55,000 nt of DNA from Mesostigma viride (GCA_009746045.1 RPFO01000380.1:284847-339846), one strand, 5' to 3'; positions 1-10,528 are shown, counted from the first letter of the stretch. A program made the numbers and translations. Notes: generated by a model not told the origin, from the letters alone.

Positions 1-216
1 GTGTGAGAGTGATGGCGAAAAATTGCACGTACTTACTCTTAAGATAAGAACGCCCAATTTTTCGCCACCCCCCCCACTGGCCGGCGCTGGGGTTGGCGTG
101 GGTTGTTGGTTGTGGCGAAAAATTGCACGTACTTACTCTTAAGAAAAAGAACGCCCAATTTTTCGCCATGTCCTCGCATGGTGAGGGAGGCGGCGAGGGC
201 CGCGCGGCGGGGTGTG
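1..216 (+). repeat. Left terminal inverted repeat (visible part)
   Basis: Bases 1-216 match the reverse complement of 17,451-17,668 almost base for base, with differences limited to small indels and single bases. Divergence begins abruptly after 216. The repeat holds two palindrome-bounded units (14-66 and 114-167) separated by a GC-rich spacer. The outer end is cut by the window. Confidence 0.93.
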
Positions 217-338
217 ACCGGAACCGGATCGACGTCTACTCGAGACGAGGAGACAGTGAGCGCGACGTCTTGGAGGTTGTAAACCGTTTTACAAAGAAAT
301 GCATGGCAGAAAAACAGGCTTTTATTAAAATATTAAAA

Positions 339-824
339 TTACTTATCCGCTCCATGCAGGAAAGGAGCGATTTCATCCATCGACAGGCCAGACAACGACG
401 TGATCGAATAATCCTTCTCATCGCCCCACCACGAGGGTTTATACCTATCAAGAAACGCATGCATGTCCGCCTTCGAAATTTCCAAGCAACCACCGCCACG
501 GCTGTTGCCCTTTGACCCTTTGGCAGAAATTCCCAGAGTTGGGCTTAACAACCTGTTGACGAGCCCGCTACACTGTGCAAAAGACAACCTACCAGCCTCG
601 CCTGCTCGCCGTTGGTATCCAAATGTTGAGCGCATGAACCAGGCCTTGTCGGCAATTTCGCCGTCAATTCTATTCCCTAGTGCAATCGTCTCGTCGCGCG
701 TCAACTTCATTGTGAGATTGGACGGATCAGCCGTCGTGATGAAGTCGATGATAGGCGTCCCTTCTAGTAGCTTGAGCGTAATGGCCAGAGACTGTGCTAG
801 TCCAAAACGAGAATACGCCTTCAA
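339..824 (-). CDS. C-terminal segment of the primase-helicase, part 2, or a separate small gene
   Basis: An open frame of 161 codons overlapping the preceding segment by 4 bases. Its first codons could simply continue the previous frame after a one-base shift. No family recognised. It contains a Trp/Tyr-rich stretch (KPSWWGDEKDYS) near its C-terminus. It ends 122 bases inside the left terminal repeat. A separate gene with an ATGA-type overlap is possible; the overlap with a frameshifted neighbour makes continuation equally likely. Confidence 0.4.
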   Translation of the reverse strand: MKAYSRFGLAQSLAITLKLLEGTPIIDFITTADPSNLTMKLTRDETIALGNRIDGEIADKAWFMRSTFGYQRRAGEAGRLSFAQCSGLVNRLLSPTLGISAKGSKGNSRGGGCLEISKADMHAFLDRYKPSWWGDEKDYSITSLSGLSMDEIAPFLHGADK

Positions 825-1300
825 TCAAACAAGGACTCTGACTTCTGCAGAATCAACAGATTGTCTCTGAAATGCTCCTTGGTTCCTAGTCCCGTCAACT
901 TCGAATATTGCCGAACGCCAACGTACGCCTTCCTCCCCATCTCCTTGTCCAGAATTTGAGGGAGCTCGTCGTCGATGAGATCATACGGAATCTCATACAA
1001 CCGATGAGTCAATTCGTACACCGCCTTCAGACGCATTTCGTACGGTGAAAGTGGAACCGTGCCGCCGATTCTCCCCTCTAGATCCTTGTACTCCTCCTCG
1101 CTCAGAAGCACCACCTCCCTGTCCTTGTCTGGATCTTCTAGTACCGGAAGCGGGGGGCGTCGATGTCCCCCAACTCCTCCACAGCCGACACCTCCACGCC
1201 GTAGTCCTCCGTCAGTATCTTGATGAGATTTCCCTTGTAGTGGGACCTCGACACCGCGAGATCTTGCTGGTTCCGGCAGAAGAGACGGAACTTGGGGCAA
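821..1300 (-). CDS. C-terminal segment of the primase-helicase, part 1
   Basis: An open frame of 159 codons, of which roughly the last 100 look authentic (acidic and hydrophobic residues, beginning near VLLSEEEYKDLEG). The first 50 or so are Gly/Arg/Pro-rich and are probably out-of-frame sequence, because the overlapping frame at 1,138-1,398 reads more naturally there. No domain was recognised. It lies directly downstream of the helicase motifs and in the same orientation, so I read it as the C-terminal extension of the fusion. Confidence 0.4.
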   Translation of the reverse strand: MPQVPSLLPEPARSRGVEVPLQGKSHQDTDGGLRRGGVGCGGVGGHRRPPLPVLEDPDKDREVVLLSEEEYKDLEGRIGGTVPLSPYEMRLKAVYELTHRLYEIPYDLIDDELPQILDKEMGRKAYVGVRQYSKLTGLGTKEHFRDNLLILQKSESLFD

Positions 1301-1728
1301 TTTCTGTCATAGATACGCGACTTGTCCGCGCTCCAGTCGCAGACTACGTCGGCGTTGTCGAACAGCAGCTGGATGAGCGCAGTGTCCCCCGCGATCATGT
1401 TCTCGACGATCGTGCCGTAGTCCGTTGGGGGCGGTTAATGAGCGAAGTATCGTCTCGGTAGAAGATTACCATCTCTCCCTTGACTAGATGGCGAACCCTA
1501 AAAATTTGCTGGAGGGTTGTCGTGTAGCTCGCGTAGTTATCCCCGTTGATGAACATCCCCACCATGCTGTCGAACGTGTGCTCCGTGTAGCTGACTCCAA
1601 CCGTGATCGTTGGGCTGAAAATCAGAAAGTCAAGGTCAGCCCACGCAGCATTCGCACCAAACCTCCAGATCCTCTTTGCTTGTCAGGCTAGTGTAAAGGC
1701 GACCATCTTTTTCTGCTCCGTGATTTTT

Positions 1729-2181
1729 TTAATACCTCATACGCCATGGCGGCCTCTTTTTTTCCAGACATTGGGCAGAAAATCCTCTCCCGGCCTCTAT
1801 CCTCCTCTGACACTCAGTAACAAACCTGTCCACGCAGACCTTTCGCCAGTTCTTTTCTGATGTCACATCCACCCATCGCAGAGTCCTGTTGGTAGGGCGC
1901 CGGAAGGTGTTGCAATCCACCTCCATAGTATCCGCCGCGCGATAGGCCGCTATGAACTCGTATACCTTTCGAGTAACGGTAGCGTCTAATGCAATCACGA
2001 CCTTGGACGTCTCAATGAGCCTGATGAACTTCCTCAACACCTCGCGCTTGTATTTCACGTGGCCCTGCGAAATCGCGGTGAGGGTGTTATATATTTCGTC
2101 TAGGATGAGGAGATCGAACGGTTGGTCTGTGACGCGCAAGATGCTGTTAAGAACGACCAGCACCCTGTCATCAGACATCAT
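1729..2181 (-). CDS. SF2 helicase Walker B segment of the fusion
   Basis: This 150-codon frame continues the helicase after a frameshift at about 2,180-2,280. It contains LLILDEI (Walker B, motif II) and ALDATVTRKVYEF, typical of Herpes_ori_bp-family helicases, where a similar LDA motif follows the Walker B region. The final 20 residues (from about 1,790 down) are out of frame; the true continuation lies in another frame toward 1,690-1,440, where SPTITVGVSYTE and QQIFRVR are found. An internal ATG begins this open frame, but no independent start is implied. Confidence 0.6.
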   Translation of the reverse strand: MMSDDRVLVVLNSILRVTDQPFDLLILDEIYNTLTAISQGHVKYKREVLRKFIRLIETSKVVIALDATVTRKVYEFIAAYRAADTMEVDCNTFRRPTNRTLRWVDVTSEKNWRKVCVDRFVTECQRRIEAGRGFSAQCLEKKRPPWRMRY

Positions 2182-2194
2182 CCCTTCGGACCGC

Positions 2195-3847
2195 TCAGGT
2201 AGTGACGGAAATTCGGGTCACTGGACAAGATATGGAACGCGTTGTCCTCCCATGCAATCGTCCTCCCGCGCTCGCCAGAGACTTGTAGTTGCGATCCTCC
2301 TCCTTGGACAGGCTGATGTTAGCCACCATGCAGCACACGCGGATACCTGGATCCCTCCTCACCGCCTCGTTGACGAGTTCACGAATCCTCTCAGATTTAC
2401 CTGTTCCGCAGTTGGACTGGACGAGGATGGTGCTCTTATGCGGGCCTCTAAATAGCGCATCCCAGCTGAAAGGCTTGATTTTCTCGGACGAGTACGTGTG
2501 AGTGAACGGCACTTTGTCCGAGTCCGCGAGCTTCATCACGGGCGGGGAGATCTCGATGAATCGGTGCTGTGAGTCCTGGTGGCATCTGTACTGTACAGCG
2601 CCATTAGGGAGTAGCAGGTTATAAGGCCCGTTGTTGTCGTGTATCTTGAGGCAGATCCTGCATAACGGATCCACAGAGTCGACGGAGTACTTGACGAACG
2701 TTGCGACACCTCGATCGGATTCTTTACAGGTTGTGCGCATAAACTTGCATCCAGGCGAAAACTTTTTCATTGCTTCGATGGATGGCGAGATGTCCAGGCC
2801 CTGAGGTGGTTGGATAGTCTTCCCATACCCTCGAAACACTGTATGGCTCGTTTCGGATAGTTCCGCATCATCGACATGGGGGAGCCGGGTCAGTCCCTCT
2901 TCGTTGAAGACAGTCACCAAATATTCGCCGACGTCGGAACTACCCCCTGGGACTGGGCGGAGGTACGCGTCATCGCCGCTGTCTCCGCGCTTCTTCATCC
3001 CTATCATGCGAAAGGCCCGGTACCTCGAATAGATCATTCTATCGTAGCAAAACTTGATGTCGTGTTTAGGCGCCCAAACGCCAGTTGTTTTCTCCACAAT
3101 CGGGTTCCCGTTCGCGTGCATGTCCTCCCAATCCTCTTTCGAGTGCTGGGACTTGACGAGTCTCTGGCACACCTCAGACTGATATCCTGAAGATAAATCC
3201 ATCGCGCACTGAAGAAGAAACGACTGAAAAAGCTCTCCCATCTTGACACGATCCTCCATTGTCGGGATGTAGATCGTCGGCACCGTGACATGAACAGAGT
3301 TCTTGAAAATGCCGCTCCTGACGCGATGGCCAACAAGGACCCGCATATCTCGCTCTTCGTCAACAGTTATCTCGTACATGTCGTTGAAGAACATCGATAT
3401 GGCCGCTTTTGCGTACTTCTCCAGCTGGTAGTCCATGGGTTCTTCCGTTTCCCAGTCAAAATCGAAATATGGGACGACACTCACGTCGGGGGATAGAATT
3501 TCTAGCAAATGCGGATCGCTTGTTGACAACTCTGCGTGGGTCTTGATCAAGTCCTCCCTGCACCCAAAAGCGGCATACATGTTCGTTTTTTTGTACGTGT
3601 TCAGCGCCATGAGGTACTTCATTCCACGAGAGCGACCATACGCCTCCGAAGCGTCTTGGGGTTTTTCCTCTTCGTACGAGTACATCACCCCCGGCGTCCG
3701 AGCAAAGAAAGGCGTATCTTTCGACGCGAACCACAGAGGAACGAATTCCGCGGCGGTCGACATCTTAGAGTTGTGTGAGCGCGAGAGTGTGGATTGTCGG
3801 GGAGAGTCCGCCTTTATCCCCGTGGGAGATCTCCGACGGGGAATCAA
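2195..3847 (-). CDS. AEP primase domain through helicase Walker A (longest intact piece of the fusion)
   Basis: This open frame of 550 codons carries the primase module. From the Met at 3763, DFDWE (catalytic acidic pair) lies about 110 residues in and SVHVTV (catalytic His) about 160 in, with the nucleotide-binding YSRYRAFRM motif downstream. A zinc site follows: CRIC, then the His of KIHDN, then C and H in YRCHQDSQH, as in UL52-type primases. The helicase P-loop QSNCGTGKSERI comes next. The frame is lost about 40 codons after the P-loop and the last 15 or so residues are out of frame. It is the 5-prime piece of the larger broken gene, and the catalytic primase residues look intact. Confidence 0.75.
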   Translation of the reverse strand: MIPRRRSPTGIKADSPRQSTLSRSHNSKMSTAAEFVPLWFASKDTPFFARTPGVMYSYEEEKPQDASEAYGRSRGMKYLMALNTYKKTNMYAAFGCREDLIKTHAELSTSDPHLLEILSPDVSVVPYFDFDWETEEPMDYQLEKYAKAAISMFFNDMYEITVDEERDMRVLVGHRVRSGIFKNSVHVTVPTIYIPTMEDRVKMGELFQSFLLQCAMDLSSGYQSEVCQRLVKSQHSKEDWEDMHANGNPIVEKTTGVWAPKHDIKFCYDRMIYSRYRAFRMIGMKKRGDSGDDAYLRPVPGGSSDVGEYLVTVFNEEGLTRLPHVDDAELSETSHTVFRGYGKTIQPPQGLDISPSIEAMKKFSPGCKFMRTTCKESDRGVATFVKYSVDSVDPLCRICLKIHDNNGPYNLLLPNGAVQYRCHQDSQHRFIEISPPVMKLADSDKVPFTHTYSSEKIKPFSWDALFRGPHKSTILVQSNCGTGKSERIRELVNEAVRRDPGIRVCCMVANISLSKEEDRNYKSLASAGGRLHGRTTRSISCPVTRISVTT

Positions 3848-4131
3848 CTCGTGTCGGCTTGTCGGTCACGTCGTGTCGGTCGACCGTGTCGTCATGCAGG
3901 TTGAAGTTCGAGACCATGTTGGAAGGCTGTATATCGTATGTTTAGAAAAAAAAAGTTTGGATTAAAAAATATTCAGTTCGTCTAAAAAACACACAAAACT
4001 CAAACCTCGAACCTCGAGAAAATGATCCCATGGAACTTTTTATTTTCACGCACATTGCATGCATTTTAGAATACACTTTTCGACATCCATGACAATTTCC
4101 CACGGGAAAACTATCTACTTTTTCCTAGGCC

Positions 4132-5738
4132 TCAGCCGACGCCCGCCAGTCTCGCCACCCTGGGGGGTGAACTCACCCCCTGTCGCTCGTAAAGGGCTCC
4201 TGTGAGCACGTCGTGTCCCATCAAGTCACCAGCCCATTTTCGCTTCTGCCACGACGCGCCCTTCAAAAAACGGGTGATGTAGCCTGCCTCGTTGCATCGA
4301 TTCCGTGGTAGATGCGGTTATAGCGGTTGCTATACAGGGTGTGATCTATTGGATTGCCCGGAGACCTCGGGTCTCGAATACGTACGCCTGGTTAGCTCTC
4401 GCCCCCAGTGCGTTAATCAGCTTAGAGTACCCATCTGGGATCTTGAAGTCATAGACGCCGAAAGTCTCTCGCGTCTTGAATTTTTTGATGATGATGCGAT
4501 GCTCGCTAGGAATGTATCCGTTCTCGTGCGGCCCGAGCTCGTCGATAGACCCGACGATGCGCATCTGATCGTGGTCGTACCTGGTCGGAGGCAATTTCTC
4601 ACCAGACAGATAGAGAAGACCCATCAGAGCTGCGTCGGAGGCCGGGTCCTTTTTGAACTCGGCGGCGGCGATCCGCTGGAGCTGCTCGTACGTGTGTCTC
4701 AGGGGCTTGTTCTCGGCCCTGTAGAACTTCCTGTCGAGATCGCCGACCTTCAGCTCACCGACCCGGGCAGCATACGCGTCCGTCACGTCGCGTGGGAGCC
4801 TCTTCTCGGATGGCATCATTCGATTCACCCCGTTGACGACTCCAAGAAGGTTCTTCTCGTTCTCCCTCCACGCGTCCTCTTTCGAATGCGCGAGATTGCG
4901 TTTGGGTTCCGAGGTCTCGTGGACGACGCGAAGGACAAGGGCGGTGTCGGCGAGGCAGTCGACCGACTCGTCTTGCGAGCACCCCATTTTGTCGAGGAGA
5001 ACTCGCAGCCTGCCGATGTAACCTTTCGCGGTTCTGCGCGTCGCCCCGCGCTCTTTCGAGGGCCTGCCAGGCTCGTGATGCTCTGGCCGGGCATCCGCTG
5101 CGGCGACGGCCTCGTTGAACGTCCAATATCGCCCATCGCTAACTCGCGGTAGTTTCGCCGGGATGAATCGGTTCCGGCGAGGGTGGAGATGTCGCCTCCA
5201 AGCCGATTTTGTCCGCGCACTCTGGGTTATTTGCGATCCATCGGTCACTCGGATTCCAGACGCCCTTCTTGACCTTGCTCTTGGCCGAGATGCAGTTCGT
5301 CTGGTCGCGGGCGATGGCTCGCCTCTTCGCCTGGGCCCGTCGCCACTGCTCGCGGCGCTCTTCACAGTCACCGTCATTTGATGACTGAACATTAGACAAT
5401 TTTTTTGCCCGTGGCTTTTTATACCCCACGGGGTGGATTCTTGGGCGTCCTCTGGGCCGCTTTGGTTCGTGTCGTTTTTCCGTTTTGGAGGGTAACCGCC
5501 CACGTGGACGCCTGCGATCGCTCACCAAGGCGAGGATAGCCAATCGGATTTCGGGTTTCATATCGTGACAGGTGGACGGAATCGTGTCGTTGTGGCCAGC
5601 TTCTTGAAGGATCCTAACGACACGTTCTAACGTTTTCTGTCCGAGACGAGATCCCGCGCAGTACCGAAGCAGTGCTTGAGTGTCTAGAACGTACTCCTTC
5701 TCGACGCCAGTGTATCGTTTTGCGGGCGAAGGATTCAT
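4132..5738 (-). pseudogene. Tyrosine recombinase/integrase with AT-hook, frameshifted
   Basis: The N-terminal open frame (5139-5738) is basic and carries an AT-hook, KRPRGRPRIHP. After a shift near 5,160 a second frame (4346 to about 5,160) carries the catalytic core: LPPTRYDHDQM holds the first catalytic Arg, and KKFKTRETFGV holds the beta-hairpin Lys, as in PLV and virophage tyrosine recombinases. Past a stop near 4,346 the C-terminus continues in other frames; MGHDVLTGALYERQ near 4,180-4,221 gives the conserved GH motif and the nucleophile Tyr (codon 4189-4191). The protein would insert or excise the element. All key residues are visible except a clear HxxR motif, which falls in the damaged stretch 4,240-4,340. 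The AT-rich stretch 3,848-4,131 downstream holds no gene. Confidence 0.72.
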
Positions 5739-5759
5739 GTTATATTATAATCAGAGAAT

Positions 5760-6643
5760 TTATTTTATCGACAAGAAAACATTGAAGTTCTTTCGAAACA
5801 TTTTTTTCGGGTCGCGTTGGTCGAAGTCGATCCCGAAAAAACTATGAGGGTCGTCCTTGACGGCGTGATCCCACAGCGCGAGAAACTCGTCTGGCGCCAC
5901 GGCTCCTGCGCTCTCTTCCGCGATCTGACGCGCGGCCCTGTGGTCTTTTGTGCGAAAGAGAGCCAGAAAACTGATATTGGCTCGCACTGCTCTAGGGACA
6001 CCACCGCTGGTGTACGCTTGCGTAAGGAAAATCATACTCGTTAGGAAATGCCTGTGCTTGAAAGCAAAAGCCGCGACAGCGTTCTTGGAAGAGCTTTGGT
6101 AGAGTGCGCTCCCTTGCATATCGTCAATCAGAATCAGTGAGCTAGGGGACCGTGCTCGAACCTGGTCTCGGGTTTCGTCCAGTTCATGGCGTCTAGACGC
6201 AGATACATCGACAGCTCCATCAAATCTTCGTTTTTCTTTCCGTGGACGTATTCGCGTTGAAACGTTTCCCACACCCTGAGATCGTCCTTGTACCGCTCGT
6301 ACTCGTGGAGGTCAGATTTGATGTGATCCACCATTCCATCGAATGCCAGGTTGGAGTACACTTCCATCTCCATCACTGGCTCGGGGAGCTCTTTGTACTT
6401 TGGCTCCGTGTGTGCGGATCCACTGATAAGGTAGAGCTTGTCGAATGAGTTGTTAGTGAAATAAGTCTTCGCCATGTTGACCGCCGCGGTTGTTTTTCCC
6501 GAACGCCTCGCCCCACAAAAGTTGGCAATGAAGTGCAAGCTCGGCATGTTTTGCGGGGCGGGACGCTGAGGGGCGTATCGCTGCTTGATGTCCCTATTCT
6601 CCAGCGATTGAATTCGTCGCTCTTCGATGACAGCCATTACCAT
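5760..6643 (-). pseudogene. FtsK-HerA/A32-like genome-packaging ATPase, one frameshift
   Basis: The first frame (6134-6643) starts at an ATG and carries Walker A, CGARRSGKTTAAV, about 45 residues in, followed by a beta strand (DKLYLISG). The second frame (5760 to about 6,150) carries Walker B, SLILIDDMQ, and then LTSMIFLTQAYTSGGVP, resembling the sensor/arginine-finger region of A32-like packaging ATPases. The length (about 290 codons) fits PLV and virophage ATPases. It would pump the genome into the capsid. The frame change lies at about 6,140-6,170, just before Walker B. It is separated by 21 bases from the recombinase gene and by 12 from the coiled-coil gene on the same strand. Confidence 0.82.
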
Positions 6644-6655
6644 TCTTAAGACATT

Positions 6656-7182
6656 TTATTCCTCCAATGAAGCGAGGAGGGATGCCCGGATGGCGGCCAT
6701 GCGAATCTCGTACGGGGTCATCGCGACAGGGGGCGGGGGTGGCGGTGGAAGCTGGCGGGTCTTGATCGGGGGTGGCGGGGTGTCCGGCTCTGACTCCTTG
6801 GTTTTCTCCCCCGTCTAGGTTTCGGCGTGTCGGCGGGTGTCGAGGCGACGCTGTCTTCCGCAAGAAGGCGTTCGATGCGCGATTTATTTCGAGCTTCTTG
6901 CAGCTCGAGTTCAACGAGCCTTTGTCGCTGGATTTCCAGTTCCTTCGCGAGGACCTTGCGCTTCGTTATCTCTGCCTCCTTTTCATCGTTCCGTCTCTTC
7001 TCCCTCTCTGCCTTTGAGCGCTGTTGATAAATCCTCATCTTGTCACGTAGGGCCTTTTTCTGTTCGTCGTTCAACGGCTGTCCTTTTCGAATCGTCCTGA
7101 CCAGGTCCACCTGCTCTTCCCGAGTCTCGGCGAAGGTCTCGTCCTGGAAGCTCATTGGGGTCTCTGAAGCCTCAGAGGCCAT
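6656..7182 (-). pseudogene. Charged coiled-coil protein with proline-rich C-terminus, one frameshift
   Basis: The N-terminal frame (ATG at 7182) is a Glu/Lys/Arg-rich helix from about residue 30 to 110, strongly predicted by eye to be a coiled coil. The open frame runs to 6718, but from about 6,820 another frame reads much more naturally: it contains a polyproline stretch (RQLPPPPPPPVAMTP) and a helical tail, ending in TAA at 6656. I infer a one-base frameshift there. Family unknown. As the first gene of the minus arm, sharing a 24-base gap with the first plus-arm gene, it may be expressed together with the ATPase. A scaffold or DNA-binding role would be a guess. Confidence 0.55.
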
Positions 7183-7206
7183 GTTTATATTCTACGTAGA
7201 TAATAA
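7183..7206. promoter_or_regulatory. Divergent start region between the two virus gene arms
   Basis: Only 24 bases separate the ATG of the minus-strand coiled-coil gene (7182) and the plus-strand structural gene (7207). The stretch is AT-rich (TTTATATTCTACGTAGATAA) and includes a short palindrome, TCTACGTAGA. Both arms must be transcribed outward from here or from inside the neighbouring genes. Promoter function is inferred from position. Confidence 0.4.
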
Positions 7207-10200
7207 ATGGTCGTGCTTACAACCCTGAGCAGACCGACAAACCTCGCCACCGGGTTAACGCTCGACCCCGAAATGGAGGAGCGTGTTTCTGCTGTCGAAA
7301 CGGACATCGACGGGCTTGAGACTAGCGTGTCGTCGCTTCTGAGCAAGTCGCACCCATTTGATGAGTCGCTTGTCGTCGACGGATTCAAAATTTTTTATCC
7401 AAGCCAACCGACAAATTTGCGAATCGGAGACGATTACGACGACGAAACCGCGAGTGACCCATCGGAACTCGTCTACAACCTCGTCGTGAACGGGTATTCG
7501 TATTTCAAGAAGGCACTACGATAGTCGACGATCTCACTCTAAACGAACCGTACCTTACGGCGAAAGTGGGAGCAAACCAATACCACGTCTTCGACTTCAG
7601 TCCTGACACGCTGCTAGACCCCGGCGGCAGAGTCCTGACCCGCGCGCAACTGGACTATCTTTTCGACCAACACGGAGTAGGCACCACGTCGATAACTAAT
7701 TTGAACGGGGATTTCGTCCTTCATCTCGAAGACGGGACGACCGTGTCGCACCAAAACGCGTTCAGCGTCATCAACGACCAGGATGTGCGAGTTCAGCTTC
7801 CTTACAATGTTACTAAAGGCGACGCGAGTGGGATTTGTAAATATACGTATCGCGACTATCATGACCCAATCGGCCATGGGCGATAACGTCGTGGATGGAA
7901 CAGTGGGGTATCCGTATTTTTCCGATGCGTTCTTTGGACTCGGCGGATCTCGATTCAACGGCCTCCCTCTCCGCGTGGAGTTGTTGTCTTTCGCACGATT
8001 CGCGACGACAACCGCCGCCTTCCACTAACTGGGAGATCGTTCACCATCACGCGTACCTACTCGCCACTCACGGATTGGAGAATGGGACCGATTGAACCTT
8101 TGAACGCATCCACTGGAGCACCACTCCCGCCAATGCTACATGGGAGGTAGTGGAGGGTACGACCCTCAAACAGGGCATTAAGATGACGACCCCTTTCGCG
8201 TACCAACGCAAACTTCCCATCAGGTGGTACATGAATTCCACACAGCTCACGCCGACCACCCCGACGATCGGCGGAGTCTCCCTCTCGCAAAACGGAGGAC
8301 TGCGCGGGGAAGACGCCGTAATCACCGCGCCAGTAGCGGCAGACAGTAATAAGTTTTTGAACTACGAGATAGACGTATACAACGACTCCACCCTTACCGC
8401 ATGCAGCACCCAAAAAGGGGGATGTTGATATGCGTTTCTAAAATGAGCCAGCTTCACCCGGCATCCGGACCCCGAGTTCGTACATTTCGTACCTCAATCC
8501 TGTAAAAATCTCGATTAACGGCGTGTACGCAGACCATGGCGTTGGATGGGGGAAGTCGTTGAATCCTCTCACCGGTTTTCATCTGATGGCGAACGGGGTG
8601 TCTCAAGTGGCGTTGGACGGGAAGTTGACGACAACAACGTTCCAAAACCCATCCGAAGGCGATGATGTAGAACTCAGATACAGGATCGTAACCGTAAAGG
8701 ACTCGCCAAACCTGTCAGGAGAGACCGTGGAGATAGACGGCCCCGCTATGACGCTCCATTCTCTAGAATCGTTCTCGCGCCACTCCGTGACCACGCTGCA
8801 AACAGAAGCTTCGAAATACTACTTTGAAGGATCTCCCGAAAAATTCTTTTTGGTAAAAACAGCCACTCCGGCCCAAGCAAATGTGTTGTTTTTTCAGAGC
8901 AGCTCATAGACGGCCCATTTCTATTGTGTTTTCAGCTATATTTGGGCAGCAACGATGCCTTTGTCTCGTTCGCGGAAAATACTATGTCTTTGACGAACAA
9001 ATATCACCCGGCCACGACAGATGCCCATCAGAACTGGAGAAATGCGCTACGACGCATTGGGGTATGCTGGGTATCAATCTCACCATAGTGACTATGCACT
9101 CGACCTGTTTGACAATCTGAAGTCGAAGGTTCGATACACGTTAAACTCATCATGGAGGCAACAAAACAGCTACTGGGTGGCATTTAGAAGAAAGTCGGAT
9201 GGAAAGGTGGAGCGTTATATATCAAAAACAACTCCTCAAGAACTTAGTGACATGACTAAAATCTCAAACTCGTCCGGTATATTTACAACCACTCCTACAG
9301 ACATTCTTGACCCGTACATTCCGATGCCCCTCCGACCAGTCTTCCACTTGAGCGGAGAGTACCATGGCGCGCATGTCTGGCCCATTAAGGACGACCTCCA
9401 AGACATAGAGTTCGACTCTCTAAAAACCAACAACCCATCCGGAGCGTACACAGCCGTCGGCGACGTGTTGGAGCTGCGTCACAGGTCCACCTCGTCGAGG
9501 AATTGTAGCATTTTCGGGAAATATAGCGTAACAAAACCCGTGCCAGGTGTTGCGAATACTTGGTTCAAGGAGCTAACACTCACGAATGAGAGTGTCATAC
9601 GAACGGTTGTTAAGTGCCCGATGTTCAATACGGCGTGCAAATGAACGAATATACTGCCAAAATATATGGGATTCTACCAGCTCGTCAGTCGGTGAGGAAG
9701 TTTTATGTAAGACTTGGATTTTCAAACACCAAGTTGAGCAATGATCCATTGCTTATCAGCGTAGTCGTCGGAGAATCGTGGACTGGTGGTTTTTCTACAA
9801 CGACAATATCAAAATCCTCGTCGTACGTTGACATAACCTGTGATCATATTTCACTGGTTGATCCTCCAGTTACTGGTATGATCCATTTGGCGACCGTGAC
9901 GTTCCAGGTATTAGATCCAACTGTATCTGGCCCGAGCCCGCTTTTATTTGCTTCCAGCCTAAGCTACTATTATGGATCAACCTGTCGTCGATCGGCGGCA
10001 ATCACGGGATGGACGTGGCCCTGTATGAAGATGTCCGAGAGACTCGACGTATATCCCATACAATATTGGAAGCAGATTCTTTGGTCGGTCTGAGGCAGCC
10101 CATATACGACTACCCGCTTCCGCAATTTTGGCACGGCGCCCCTGTGGCCGTGATGTCTTTCCACGACCCGGCAACGCAATCGGAACTAACTCTTCCGACC

Positions 10201-10506
10201 GCGTTGACCAATATCCTTGTCAGGTTAACATTTGATAACAACCCGCCAACGATTCTCGACATATCAAACCCATATCGCTTAACGGCTAGCGGCCTGTCCG
10301 TCTGGCCGGAAAACGTTATCATTGGCAGCAACTGGAATGTTGTTTCGGGGTACGAAGAGGATGAAGGGGTGTTTGAAATCGCCTTGAGGATTCCTCGCAT
10401 CACCACTGACACGTCAACAAACATAGCACTATCTACGGCGTTTTGTAAGTCACGCGCTGGAAAAATGGCCGCGTCGACTAACAAGACCCTCACTTGGACG
10501 CTATAA
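7207..10506 (+). pseudogene. Large putative virion structural protein of unknown family, many frameshifts
   Basis: A chain of plus-strand frames (7207-7524, 7566-7886, 8150-8428, 8523-8909, 9021-9644, 9614-10093, 10009-10506) runs without a clear gene boundary for 3.3 kb, about 1,100 codons. The N-terminus has a short heptad-like helix (MEERVSAVETDIDGLETSVS) such as trimerises fibres. The rest is rich in Thr, Ser, Asp and beta-branched residues, with short beta-like segments. No domain recognised. It heads the structural arm, so a fibre, spike or large minor capsid protein is plausible. It could be two or more adjacent genes whose boundaries are masked by at least six frame changes. Confidence 0.5.
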
Positions 10507-10528
10507 AAATCTATGATTATACTCAGAA

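Larger units (their letters stand above)
339..3847 (-). pseudogene. Primase-helicase fusion: UL52-like AEP primase plus origin-binding-protein-like SF2 helicase, frameshifted
   Basis: One reading track, about 1,170 codons long, is broken into at least five frames. In order it shows an archaeo-eukaryotic primase domain with the metal-binding YFDFDWE motif, a NSVHVTV motif, a YSRYRAFRM motif and a UL52-type zinc knuckle; Walker A GTGKS; Walker B LLILDEI; a motif III-like ALDATVTRKVYEF; motif V-like SPTITVGVSYTE near 1,600; and motif VI-like QQIFRVR near 1,490. This order matches AEP primases fused to Herpes_ori_bp-type SF2 helicases. It would prime and unwind the virus genome. The start may be 3847 or the Met at 3763, which better fits a compact N-terminus. 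The frame changes and stops make it a pseudogene unless they are sequence errors. Confidence 0.8.

Noticed and set aside
93-515. Open frames reading through the terminal repeats (also 17,416-17,947)
   Set aside because: They translate the iterated repeat units, start at non-ATG codons and give the same artificial peptides in several copies; no gene is supported.
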